64,000 nucleotides of DNA from Aldrovandia affinis (taxonomy: Eukaryota > Chordata > Actinopteri > Notacanthiformes > Halosauridae): positions 1,841,501 through 1,905,500 of the forward strand of contig JAINUG010000174.1 in NCBI GenBank assembly GCA_029706075.1, given 5' to 3'. The translations under genes and the position numbers were made by a program. Each line of letters opens with the position of its first letter. Within the stretch, counting starts at the first letter, position 1. Of this stretch, positions 35,651 to 47,090 are shown in pieces. Under the pieces are notes generated by a model, which was not told the origin of the DNA, ran no database searches, and saw nothing but the letters and a program-made list of their open reading frames with translations.

Positions 35651-36613
35651 TATTCAGGGGAAAGGGGGGGGGGGAAGGAGAAAGATTTAACCAGCACGTT
35701 GGCAAGTGGGTATAAAAAGCACAGGCTGTAAAAAGCACTTCTGTTTTAATTGAAAGTATACATTTACCTAACACGCAATCAAATACCGTCTAGGCATAAC
35801 TGACAACCACATTTTGTGTAGAGCCTTTCACAGTAGTTTGGCTATTTGTTAAGTACAACAAAAATAAATCTAATTTCAAGAATATTATAAAAGGTAAGGA
35901 AATACCTAGATAGTACAACAATCAACAAAGAATACTTAATAGACAGGCCTTTGGTTACTTTGTTGGTCTTTTCACAATGTAATGTTAGGGTTAGGTACTG
36001 TTTGAGGGAGCCTTATACTCAGTGTGTAAGGGACACTGAGTAAACCCATGACAAACAGTATGGTAATAAACATAATTATGATAGCAGAAACATCAACAAA
36101 ATAAGCAGCAGCATCTGCATGATCTATAATAGATTAAATTTTCATCCTGCTTTACAACGAAGGGGGAAATTCACCTCAACCACCAATGCGTAGAACCCAG
36201 CTGGGTGATGCAAGGCAGCCATTTTGCACCAGAACACTCATCACACATCAGATGAGGAAGAGAGGGAGGAAGGTGAGAGCAGCTGACTTGACTTGACACA
36301 GGAACAATGACATTTAGAATTCAATTCCACTTAAATGTAACCATAATACAACCAAAATGTTTCTATTATATTCTTATTATATCAAGCTGCCAATTTGCCA
36401 AGACAAAATTTGTTTTTTGTGTCACTTTTTGTGACCTACCCACACAGTGCCAATGTGTCCTCCCTCTGAGTCTGGATGAGAATAAAATAAAAACGGGAGA
36501 ATAGTAAGATTGATTTTTTAAATTAGTTCATGGTTCCTTCTTTTCATTTCAGAATAGTTGATGAAATGCATTTCCACTAACTCCAAAATATTCTTTAATA
36601 TTCTTTAGTTTCA

Positions 36614-36970
36614 GGCCTCCTGTGTGGTCCAGTGGTTACAACGTCCGATGCTGGCCACGGAGACCGGGGTTCAATTCCCCGTCTCGCCAAGTGTTGGCTC
36701 TGGCCAGGAGTGCCACCAGGGGGCGGCGATTGGCTGTCCGCCCCAGGGAGGGGGGAGGGGAGCCGACATGACGTTCGCTGCGTATAAGAGTGGCCCTGCA
36801 GTACCGGGTTACGGTCGACGGCTTGGCGAGTGATGTCTCGGAAGAGGCGTCACTTCGCATTCGTCACTACCGGTTGCAGGACTACGGCAGCGAACTCACA
36901 CTACTAGGGGGGATTGATGTTAAAAAGCGGGTCAAATTGGGAGAAAATCAGAAATAAATAAATATATATG
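36614..36970 (+). repeat. Full-length tRNA-Glu-derived SINE
   Basis: The head (36614-36689) carries an A box, GTGGTCCAGTGGTTA, and a B box, GGTTCAATTCC (36668-36678), as in tRNA-Glu. A GC-rich body follows (GGCGGCGATTGGCTGTCCGC, then GATGTCTCGGAAGAGGC). It ends with CAAATTGGGAGAAAATCAG and an AAATAAATAAAT tail. TTCTTTA occurs just before the head (36601) and TTCTTTAA after the tail (36971), a plausible target-site duplication. This is the best-preserved member of a family with copies at 6801, 11010 and 25843. Confidence 0.9.
36713..36727 (+). promoter_or_regulatory. CTCF-type motif inside the SINE body
   Basis: CCACCAGGGGGCGGC matches the CTCF core CCASYAGRKGGCRSY at all 15 positions. It lies just downstream of the tRNA-like head, in the part of the SINE that is shared with the copy at 25843, where the match is degraded. 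Confidence 0.6.
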
Positions 36971-38450
36971 TTCTTTAATCTCTTGACCAAGCATTTTGTA
37001 ACTCCTGTTGCAAATTATTTGTTTGTGGCATGTTGTATGATACAGGCCTTCCCTCATTCAGGTCCACCAACTCCCAATTTCTTATCATCAATATGTCTGT
37101 CCTTTTTTACCAAACAAATGGAGTCAGACTAAGAACACATGAAGTGAATGCTACAGTGTTACAGTGCGAATTTACAGCACTGTTGTGTGTTCTGCTTCTC
37201 GCAGAAGTCATACTCCCCACCCCCAATATAGCAGTAATTGGTGCATATCCCTCACGTTTTTGATTGGTTTAGAGATGCTTGGCAAGTATTCAGGACTCCA
37301 CATGTAGAATGTTGGCAAAACATCCTGTTTTCTTACTTTAATGTGTCTGCATAATTTATTTGGCTGTATAATTTGATTGATTACATTTCAAGCAGTGCAG
37401 TATACATTTGCAGTGAAACCCCCTTGAGAAACCAACCTCAAATATCCACACTGAACACAGAAGAGGCAACATTGTTAAGGAGAGAAAGCCTAAGAATAAT
37501 TAGTATGGACGAGGATGAGTCATTGCAGAATTCAAAATATCTCTTCGGTGTATTGTTTTGATGTCTGTGGCCATTTAGTGATGAATAATTTGGTTTTGTT
37601 GCCACAAACATTTCATGTAAAAAATAAAGCAAAATAAATCCCTTCCAGCACAAGTGACATATATTTGTGATATATAATCAGCTGCTGCTTTCCTCTGTTC
37701 AATAGTTAAGACATGTATCTATATAAATCTCTAGATATAAGCCTGATACAAAATGTATTTTTGAATTTATAACCACCATTAACTCAAAAACATCACTTTG
37801 ATCCAATTGAGTTCAAGCTAGGATAAATACAGTCCTATATTGCATGCTTTCCGAAAGGAAGCTCGATTCCATATCTCACCACATCCTGCCGGTATCAAAT
37901 CCCAGTTTAACCTTTTCCTTCTGCCTCCCCCTTTTCCTCTGTTACCCCCTACTGCCCCCTCCCCAATTCAGGGGGTCCCAACAGGAAATGAAGGGGGTGC
38001 ATCATGTGGAAACAGGAAATGCTACCTAACTAGCATCACGGCAACGGTTTCCCCTGTCTCAAGGACAGTGAGGCCGTTGCTGGCCCAGTGTCTGTTCAGG
38101 AGACCGCCTACCCCCTTTGAGAGTTTCCTCTGCTCAATCGCCTTATTCATAAAGACTAACCATTTCTCACACAGTTTCTCTGTCCAGCTCTGTCATTTTG
38201 ACCCTGAGTAGAGGAACTTGGCCTAAGACCACTTCCATTTGCACCAGAAAAGGGGCCGTTGCTGTGTGGGTATTTTTTAAGAGGGTTGGATTATCTTTAC
38301 CAAAAAAGGCCTTTCAGCTTTAAGGACTGGGGTTCAATCCCTGATTCTATTTTTGTTCTCTTGCATTTACGAGGCCTTCTCCTTAACTTTGCTATGAGAC
38401 ATTTTAATGCAGAAAGAAAGCTGTGGCCTGAGTGGTAATCTCTGCCTCCC

Positions 38451-39520
38451 AATGCCCAAGTCTGGGGTTCAAGCCCAGCTCTATCCTTCTTATTCTCTTG
38501 AGTTTACAAGGTCTTGCCTTAAGTTTGCTGTTAGACATGGAAAAGAGCAGAGGTGCCTAGGGAGTTGGCGAATGATAGATGCCTCCTGAAGCTGATGTTT
38601 GGGGTTCAAGCCCTGATGCTTTTCTTCTATTTATGTTGCGTTTATAGTGTCTCCCCTTAGGTTTGCTGTTAGAAGCACCAATGTGTGGAGGTGATGATGT
38701 GGCATCGGTTTATGATCTTTGTCTCTCGACCTGTAGGTCCCGCGTTCAAACCCCCCCTCTTCCATTCTATTTCTCTTGTGTTTATGAGGTCTCACCTTAA
38801 ATTTTCTATGAGACACATAAAATATTGGAGATAGTGCTGGCAAGCATTAATGATCTCTGTCTTCTGATGCCCACGTCTGGGGTTCAAGCCCTGGTTCTGC
38901 CGTTCTTATTATTTTGAGTTTACAAGGTCTCACCTTAAATTCGCCCAGAGACAGGTAGAAATTGCCAACGGAGGTGGCGACCATGAATTATCTCTGTCAA
39001 TGCCCAAGTCTGGGGTTCAAGCCCAGCTCTATCCTTCTTATTCTCTTGAGTTTACAAGGTCTTGCCTTAAGTTTTCTGTTAGACATGGAAAAGAGCAGAG
39101 GTGCCTAGGGAGTAGGCGAATGATAGATGCCTCCTGAAGCTGATGTTTGGGGTTCAAGCCCTGATGCTTTTCTTCTATTTATGTTGCGTTTATATTGTCT
39201 CCCCTTAGGTTTGCTGTTAGAAGCACCAATGTGTGGAGGTGATGATGTCATAGGTTTATGATCTTTGCGACCTGTAGGGCGTTCAAACCCCCTCTTCCAT
39301 TCTATTTCTCTTGTGTTTATGAGGTCTCACCTTAAATTTTCTATGAGACACATAAAATATTGGAGATAGTGGTGGCAAGCATTAATGATCTCTGTCTTCT
39401 GATGCCCACTTCTGGGGTTCAAGCCCTGGTTCTGCCATTCTAATTATTTTGAGTTTACAAGGTCTCACCTTAAATTCTCCCAGAGACATGCAAAAAGTGC
39501 AGGTGGAGGTGGTGATCATG
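38451..39520 (+). repeat. Higher-order repeat: 4-unit block duplicated (548 bp)
   Basis: The block starting AATGCCCAAGTCTGGGGTTC at 38451 recurs at 38999 with the same four unit types in the same order. Unit 3 type is marked by GATAGATGCCTCCTGAAGC, unit 4 by GTTTATGATCTTTG, and the next by GAGATAGTG(C/G)TGGCAAGC. The second copy has small deletions around 39263-39285. So a four-unit segment was duplicated as a whole. Confidence 0.85.
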
Positions 39521-40720
39521 AATTATCTCTGTCTCCCAGTGCCCAGGTCAGTGGTTTGAGCCCTGGCTCTACCCTTCTTATTCTCTTGAGTTTACAAGGT
39601 CTTGCCTTAAATTCTCCCAGAGACATGCAAAAAGTGCAGGTGGATGTGGCGATCATGAATTATCTCTGTCTCCCAGTGCCCAGGTCAGTGGTTCAAGCCC
39701 TGGCTCTACCTTTCTTATTCTCTTGCGTTTACAAGGTCTTGCCTTAAATTCTCCCAGAGACAAGTAAAAAGTGCAGAAGAAGGTGGCGATCATGAATTAT
39801 CTCTGTCTCCCAGTGCCCAGGTCAGTGGTTCAAGCCCTGGCTCTACCTTTTTATTCTCTTGAGTTTACAAGGTCTTGCCTTAAATTCTCCCAGAGACATG
39901 CAAAAAGTGCAGGTGGAGGTGGCGATCATGAATTATCTCTGTCTCCCAGTGCCCAGGTCAGTGGTTCAAGCCCTGGCTCTACCCTTCTTATTCTCTTGTG
40001 TTTACAAGGTCTTGCCTTAAATTCTCCCAGAGACAAGTAAAAAGTGCAGAAGAAGGTGGCGATCATGAATTAACTCTGTCTCCCAATGCTCAGGTCAGTG
40101 GTTCAAGCCCTGGCTCTACCCTTTTTATTCTCTTGAGTTTACAAGGTCTTGCCTTAAATTTTCCCAGAGACATGCAAAAAGTGCAGGTGGATGTGGCGAT
40201 CATGAATTATCTCTGTCTCCCAGTGCCCAGGTCAGTGGTTCAAGCCCTGGCTCTACCCTTCTTATTCTCTTGTGTTTACAAGGTCTTGCCTTAAATTTTC
40301 CCAGAGACATGCAAAAAGTGCAGGTGGATGTGGCGATCATGAATTATCTCTGTCTCCCAGTGCCCAGGTCAGTGGTTCAAGCCCTGGCTCTACCCTTCTC
40401 ATTCTCTTGAGTTTACAAGGTCTTGCCTTAAATTCTCCCAGAGACAAGTAAAAAGTGCAGAAGAAGGTGGCGATCATGAATTAACTCTGTCTCCCAATGC
40501 TCAGGTCAGTGGTTCAAGCCCTGGCTCTAACATTCTTATTCTCTTGAGTTTACAAGGTCTTGCCTTAAATTCTCCCAGAGACATGCAAAAAGTGTAGGTG
40601 GATGTGGCGATCATGAATTATCTCTGTCTCCCAGTGCCCAGGTCAGTGGTTCAAGCCCCAGCTCTTCTGTTTCTGTTGCGTTTACGAAGTCTCTCCTTAA
40701 GTTCTCGGCAGGACAGAGCA
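39485..40720 (+). repeat. Homogenised part of the array with two unit types
   Basis: Units here are nearly identical and fall into type A (ACATGCAAAAAGTGCAGGTGG) and type B (ACAAGTAAAAAGTGCAGAAG). The order is A A B A B A A B A, starting at about 39486, 39623, 39761, 39897, 40033, 40169, 40306, 40444 and 40583. Uniform 136-137-bp spacing and high similarity imply recent expansion by unequal exchange. Confidence 0.85.
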
Positions 40721-40865
40721 ATGAACCAAGGAAGCTGTGGTGCAAGTGAATGATTGCCGCCTCCTGACGCTGAGGTTTGGGGTTCAAGCCCAGCTCTTGC
40801 TCCTTTCTGTTTGCACAGGTTTGATCCATTGTGCGGTTTAAATATACCGAAAAACAGAGGATAAG

Positions 40866-40960
40866 TGTGAGGGTGTCCGTGGCTCAGATGGTAGAGCTGC
40901 TCCAGAAATTGGCCCCTGGAGATCGCGGTTCGAAATCCGAGTGGCCCCGAGCAAGAGGTG
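40866..40960 (+). repeat. tRNA-headed SINE fragment next to the array
   Basis: The A box GTGGCTCAGATGGTAGAGC and the B box GGTTCGAAATCC (40927-40938) are correctly spaced for a tRNA promoter. The head resembles tRNAs with GGCTCAGTTGGTAGAGC. The acceptor arms do not pair, so it is not a functional tRNA gene. A G-rich body follows to about 41060. Confidence 0.7.
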
Positions 40961-41060
40961 GTCCCCAGGGTGGAGGGGAGGGGGGGGAATGCTGTGTGCC
41001 CCCCCCGCGATTTCAGAGTTCTAAAAACTGGGGTTTTCGATCTGAGGACTTGTGCGTACA

Positions 41061-42107
41061 GTGAATGAAAACAGTTGAGTTGTTTTGGTTCGCTCAATCA
41101 ATCATCTTCTTACAAAGAGAACAAGATTATAAAATGATTGTGTGTAATCTTATTTTCTCCCCTAAACAAGATGAAACAGTTTGTTTCGTTTGCTCTTTCA
41201 AATAAAATACATGATATGACTACCCTCCACTCCCCCCCCCATGCACAACACACACACTCACGGAACTTGAATTAAAAAATATAACTATATCACTCTCATG
41301 GTAATAATGCATGGCCATAAGTTGAAAATGTAAATCTGGTGAAAGTGACGTTTTCGTTGCACTTCGCAATCCATTTCCATTTCACTTTTTTGACTCAAGG
41401 GCAATAAAATACTTCTTTACTGCTGCCATGTTTGTGTGGTGAACACAGCAAGTTCACAAGGTCTGTTGAGTTCTTTTGAAGAGTGGCCTTGTTCACACGC
41501 TGGAACAATGGAGGGAGATGTACCGCTGTTGTTTGGGGGGGGGGGGCTGCAGATGTGTCCCTGAGTGTACCCCAAGTAAGAGCTATAAATATAGAAAAGG
41601 GGCTGCGGAGGGGGGTGGGGCGGTGTGCCAAATATACCTGATTGTTCTGAGCGCCCGTTTCCGATGACTGGCTCGGAGTCGGAGGCGGGGGTGGGCAAAT
41701 TGATTTCACCGCCAGGTGTGGACGGGTCCTTAGAGGGAACGTGCTTCTCGCACTGAAAGTTTCTGTATCGCAGGAGCCCTCTCCCTCTGGCTCTCCCCCA
41801 CATTCGCTGGTGAAAAAAGGCCTCGCAGACCCGTTGATGACGGGTGAGATGTTTCGGTGTCGGGGGGCTTTCGAGCTTTCCTCGCCCCGGTCACGTTCTT
41901 GTTGCCTCCTCATGAGACATCTACCCCATCTGCCCCACAGGCAGCCTGCGCAGTCTCCCCTGACACAGGGCTTCTTTCACCTCCAGCTGAGTAGTGACCC
42001 AGCCTCCAGGCATGGTGGAACACCTACTCAGCTCATTTCTGGTTCCCAGAACGTTCCCAAGAGTTAAGGAAGTTAGTGTTTCCAACACGTACATTTGTCT
42101 GGTTTCC
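41061..42107. other. GC-rich unique DNA, no recognised gene
   Basis: The longest open frame in the window (172 codons, minus, 41395-41913) lies here. It is proline/serine-rich, overlaps another open frame on the same strand, and has no known motif, so composition probably explains it. A 13-G run occurs at 41535-41547. Confidence 0.4.
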
Positions 42108-42360
42108 TGGATAATAATAATAATAATAACTTCAATTTATATAGCGCCTTTCAAGAAAAACCCAAGGACGCTTTACAGTAGAGGACACAGACACAGGACA
42201 CAGAACGGAGACAACAGAACGGAGACAACACAGAAACCACCGAAACTAAACAAAGGTTTTAGTGAACAGATGGGTTTTGAGGGCGGCTTTGAAACTGTCC
42301 AGGGTTGGGGCTTGGCGAATTTCTATGGGGAGAGAGTTCCAGAGGGTGGGGATGTCTCTT
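42108..42360 (-). mobile_element. L2-type LINE 3' end
   Basis: Read on the minus strand, the element ends AAAGGCGCTATATAAATTGA followed by ATT repeats (TTATTATTATTATTAT), the characteristic L2 3' terminus of fish. Upstream on that strand is sequence corresponding to the C-terminal coding/3' region (plus-strand words GAGAGAGTTCCAGAGGGTGGGG). It is 5'-truncated, as usual for LINEs. Confidence 0.75.
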
Positions 42361-45300
42361 CAACGTTATTTAGTCACAAGGAACGTTGCCGGTTCGGTCT
42401 TAGAATATTCGGTTTTGTTATTCCAGTTAAAAAATAATTGAAATTGTTGATGAATTTTATCAGGAAAGTAATATTTTCCTATATAATAAAATAATGATCG
42501 GCAATACACAACAAATCTGGAATTTCAATACTTACATTTGGATAATTCCTAAAATTGTATTAAAATGTATGTATGTAATATTAACATGAATTGTACTTTT
42601 TCACGACTAAATTAATACCATCAAGGGTTGTTACCAGTAAATTTGTATGTGACATGCCCGGAACATTCTTTAGGTGACCGAACTTAACAATAAATATGTT
42701 CGAAAAATAAGAATCTAATCTAGAATGCTCCCCAAAATTTTTCAATTGTTTTAATTAGCTGGGTAGACTGTATGCTTGTTTTTACTATGTTACTACTAGG
42801 GGTATTACCAGGCTTCCAATTCAAGGCTTGGTTAAATGTGACCAGACAGATATTCATGCTTGTGGCTAAAGCAGAGCGGACAGAGAGGCCTACCTGTTCC
42901 AAAGTAGAGGTGACAGGCCATGCCATGTGTCCAGCCTACCATGGTAACTGTGTCAAAGACTCACCTCAGAGGAGCTCAGAGGAATTGTTTACAATAACAA
43001 TTACTAACAGTGTTGCAAATAGGTGGATTAAGACCGATTGTGTCTATTTATACATTTTATAAACTATTGCAGGCATGTGTCCTTGCTGTGTGAAATGAGG
43101 AGACAGACCATAGCAGAGGCTCTGTCCTGACAGTTAGACTTCTGACTTCTTACCTCTTCATGGTAACCTTGGGAATACAGGGATACAGACTGCACAGACT
43201 GTATTTTAGCCTGGACTTGAGAAGCTTAACATGAAAATGGTGAAAATGTCAATGTGACAGCACACACATGGACAATGCAAACAACTAGGGGCTCACCTTC
43301 AAGTGCCAAGTGGTTCAACCCCTTTTGCACCAAACTTGCACATTAATATACAATGGTGTGAACCCGTTCTAAGCTAAATATGTCTCATGATTAAGAGACA
43401 TTCATTTATAGATAATAATTTACTGAGGTTTAGTGGATTAGAAGCATGTCAAAGCTTCTAAACCATTGGTTGGGAAAGCCGTGCTATGGTACAATAGTTT
43501 GCAGCTGTAGTACACATACAGTATATAGTCTGTTCCTTTTATTTGTGATTCTTTCCAAGAAAATGTTATGATGCAGAATGTTCATTTAAGCTCAATATTT
43601 GTCTGCTAGAATTGGGTGAAAACGTGACATTCTTATAATATTGCATCACACCGCATGACTAATGAGGCCCTCGTAGTATCCTGTCCCTCATGGTCTCAAT
43701 GCTGTGATTATGTCATCGCCAACCTTAATGTTTTACAGTGAAAGCTGTATGTCCACTGGGAACGGCTGCGGTGAAGGACGAAATCTTTGACCTTTGACCT
43801 GGAATGGAATTTGTAATCATTTCAATGGCCATTGGAGAACCTGCATCCTGTTCAGCCTCCTTTGCATGTGCATTGTTTTTTTCGATCATATTTAAGGGGG
43901 GAGGGATGGGGGTGGATTTGTGGGTGGGAGGCATATGATTTTTACTGTGGAAAACTCACAAGCCTGTTGAAATATTACCCGATCGCTTTATGCAGGCTCT
44001 TGATGTTACTACTGGTTACTAAGTCATTTCTGAAGTCGTATCTGCACCTCACAGCAGGTAGAGGGACCACGCCCCTGGTCTGTGTCAGAGGGGCTACAGT
44101 ATGTGCAGCTGGTGTGACCTCATCTCAGCCCCTTCTTCCAACGGGACCCCAAGAGACGAGTTGTGCATTTCCGATTTCACAGCGGTGCTGAAGGAGGAGG
44201 GGGCCCAGGCGGTGGTCCACAGGGTCGCCCCAGCCCTGACCCCAGGTCATACTCATTACACCCTCCAGGGAGACACAGGCGGAAGCGCTAAAGTTAGCCG
44301 GCGGAGAAGTCACTCAGAGTGCAGTGGATTCATCCGCAGCCTTGCTGTCACGGCAGGGGGCGGGGTGGGAATGTGGGCCGAGGTTAGTTTCAGACAGTTT
44401 TCTGAATGCCTGAAACCACAGGACAGGTCTGTAAGCACAGCTGATTGAGAGTGAACGGAGACTCCCCCCGGGGCTATAGACTGAGACAGCTGTGTACAGG
44501 ACAAAGGATGCCATAATTTAACATTTTCATGTCAACATTTGTTTTTACAATTCCCCATCATTTAAAAAATTTACATCCAATTACATGCATGTTCATGCAA
44601 GGGAAGCGCACTTTCTTACTTGAGATGTACAGCGGGGGCACTCTTATCTGGACTAACAGGTGCTTGGTGTGAAAGAATCATGACTCCATATGCTTGGCCT
44701 CCCGTTCGGGCACGGATCACCCTGGCACAGTTACTGAAATTCAAACTCCACAGAGTGACATCAAAAGGCTGCCCAGGACACAGCGTTACAGTGACTCTAT
44801 TACAGTTTGTAAGCACATTAACATGTGAGTTATGCACTTCTGCCCTGGGAGAATTCTTCTGGGAGGTAAACATCTGGACCTGGGACATGTCCACTGCCTC
44901 TGTTGCGTGCGAATGCCAGAGGAGAGGGTTTCGGCCCAGAAAATTGCCATGGAGACCCCTGAATCTCACTCAGGGGAGGTGGGGGATTGTATTCACTTGA
45001 GTGTTCTGGCAGGGATACACCGTAAAAGTGCCATTGCATGCGCAGAATGCCTTCTCTGCTACAGTGTACGCTTCCCTTTCAAAGAAAGGGACGCGTCCAC
45101 TGTTGTGGAAAAACTGACACTGCCAAAGGGCATGGGTTTATAATGGCAGTGCTACCCAAGAGGCTCAAAGAAGACCCACATATACTCATTTAAATCAATC
45201 AGTCAGTCAATCAATCAATCATAACATATCTGTCATGGCACATTTGCACAAATGTACTGTCATAAAGCCCTGGCCAAAGGAAACCTGAGCCAGTGGAGAA

Positions 45301-46659
45301 GAAACAGGCAAAGCATAGAGTTTTTATTGGAAGCAGTGGCTAAGGGAGGAATCTTCTTGACCAACAATGGCCTGTGCTTTCTGTCCGGTGGTGTAAAGTG
45401 AACCTCTAGTGACCTCTAAGCTTGGCTGCAAATAAACCTGCTGCTCAGTTGGCATGAGACAGAGAGAGTGGACAGAGTAGGAGGGCAAGGCAATTGAGCA
45501 CGGTATGTAATGGGTAGGGTCATGACCTTTGCTCAACCTTGTTTCTTGAGGTGCATTTTGCTCATTGTTCACCAGGCATCTCTGTAGCCACTGCAGTTGG
45601 ATGGGATTCGGAAGATATTTCAGAGTTACATTACAGTACCCAGGCAGGGACCTGGTTCTTAAGATTTCAAGAATACATTTTTAACAAACCCTGCGATTTA
45701 ACTACAGTCTCAAGATAACGATAAACATTGCAAGCTGTTTAAAAACGTTTATGAATATGGAGGCATTTAAAATGCAACGCTGAGAATTTATATATTCTAG
45801 TTTACAGGAACCCCGCAACCAGTTGGCTTTAACAGTTCATTGTTAGTATAATCTGCACCCAATAATTTAACATATTTTCCAATATTTTGTTTTCATTTTG
45901 TAATTACAATGCTTGGCACATACATTTCTCAAATCAATTAGCATATTCTGCTGTTCTACTCTTTTGATCAGTGTGACTAAGAAGCGGACAGCTATGGTAT
46001 CTGTGCGTGGTCTTTAACTCAAAAGATTCAGAAGAAGAATATCTTCTTATTTTGAGAGTTTATTGAATGGTGCCAGCGCATATAAAAGAAATCTACTTTC
46101 AATTCAGATATTCAATGTCAGGATCAAACAGACACAAATAATATACCATATTTAATCATTAATATGATATCTAATATTTTGTGTGATTATTATTCATAAT
46201 AAAAACAGCCATCCATTGTACAAATACAAAGCTCCCATGCCCCCATGAACGCACACACATCCATGGTGATTGGGAAGCAGAGCTGCATCTCGTGAGCTAA
46301 GAGGCTCTTTTGAGTCTTGTTAAATCGACTGATTTGCTGAAAAAGAAAGAATTGAATAATATATCTGTGGATTGGACTGTGGGACTGTGGATTGTAAATT
46401 TGCCCTGGCTGGAGGAAAATCCAAGACAGAAAAACAGGCTGCAAATAACTCATTACCATAGTAATGGGCAGTTCAAAGGATATTATTAACCCTAGCAGGA
46501 ATAGACTATGGTGGAATACAAAAGAGTTGAGAAACAACGTGTACCGTGTAAGCGATTGCACAACATGAAGAGGAAGATCAGACTGAAATGGGTAGTAGAT
46601 GCAGTAGGTTTGTCTTTATCGTAGGCTTGAAGATGTACGTTATGTCTGATTCACAGACA
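42361..46659. other. Unique DNA, no recognised gene
   Basis: Opposite overlapping frames near 43.8-44.5 and 44.6-45.1 kb have no family motifs. A (CAAT)n/(CAGT) tract is at 45190-45224. Confidence 0.4.
45190..45224. repeat. (CAAT)n microsatellite
   Basis: Tandem CAAT and CAGT units. Confidence 0.85.
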
Positions 46660-47090
46660 CAACTTGGTAGGCTATCCTATAGCAGAGGGACCCTGTGTGA
46701 AAAGGCTCTGCCATCTTTCTATTCGTGGAGCAGCCAAATTGGCAGCCTCTTGTAAATTAAGCAATCTAGGGGGATTGTAGGGGATTAGGAGATCTTGTAA
46801 ATAAACACGCACAGGCCTGTTTAAATCCATATAGATTATGTTAAGAGCGGCAGGCTGAAATCAACTCTATTTTATTAGGAGGCAGTAAAGTGATACTAAA
46901 ACTCGATACTAAATGTGGTCTTTTTTGGGGGGTGGGTGGGGGCGTTCAGGGTCCTAGTTGCAGCATTTTGCACAAATTGAAGGCTATTTCTAACAACCTT
47001 CGAGTAGCAGAAGGGTATTGCAGTAGTGAGTAGTTGAATCCGGATGTAACAAAAGCATGAACCAGTTTCTGAATAAAATACTAAAAACAT
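46660..47090 (-). mobile_element. L2-type LINE reverse-transcriptase fragment
   Basis: The minus-strand frame 46896-47090 contains VVRNSLQFVQNAATRTLNA. LQxVQNAAxR is a hallmark of the C-terminal part of L2/CR1-group LINE reverse transcriptases. Downstream on that strand (46660-46890) is the corresponding 3' region with stops. No intact ORF remains. Confidence 0.7.

Larger units (their letters stand above)
38255..40825 (+). repeat. Tandem array of ~19 tRNA-like units (137-bp period)
   Basis: Nineteen B-box-like words (GGTTCAAGCCC or close variants) occur at 38331, 38466, 38603, 38743, 38881, 39014, 39151, 39280, 39416, 39553, 39690, 39827, 39963, 40100, 40237, 40374, 40511, 40648 and 40781. 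Spacing is 129-140 bp and is 136-137 from unit 8 to 18. Each unit has a core with an anticodon-loop-like CTCCCA about 20-25 bases before the B box. The unit at about 38420-38480 also has an A-box-like TGGCCTGAGTGGTAA. The core most resembles tRNA-Gly. Between cores lies TTCTTATTCTCTTGAGTTTA followed by CAAGGTCTTGCCTTAAATTC. Open frames across it, such as 39556-39747, are repeat artefacts. Confidence 0.92.

Noticed and set aside
36614-36689. Functional tRNA-Glu gene
   Set aside because: The acceptor stem is not complementary, and it is fused to a SINE body and tail.
39556-40294. Open frames with a repeated peptide in the tRNA-like array
   Set aside because: They mirror the nucleotide repeat. 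The 137-bp period is not a multiple of three, so no continuous protein is possible.
40871-40945. Functional tRNA gene
   Set aside because: A and B boxes are good, but the acceptor and anticodon stems do not pair, so it is a SINE head.
41395-41913. Longest open frame (172 codons, minus strand)
   Set aside because: It is proline/serine-rich in GC-rich DNA, overlaps another open frame on the same strand, and has no recognised motif or splice context.
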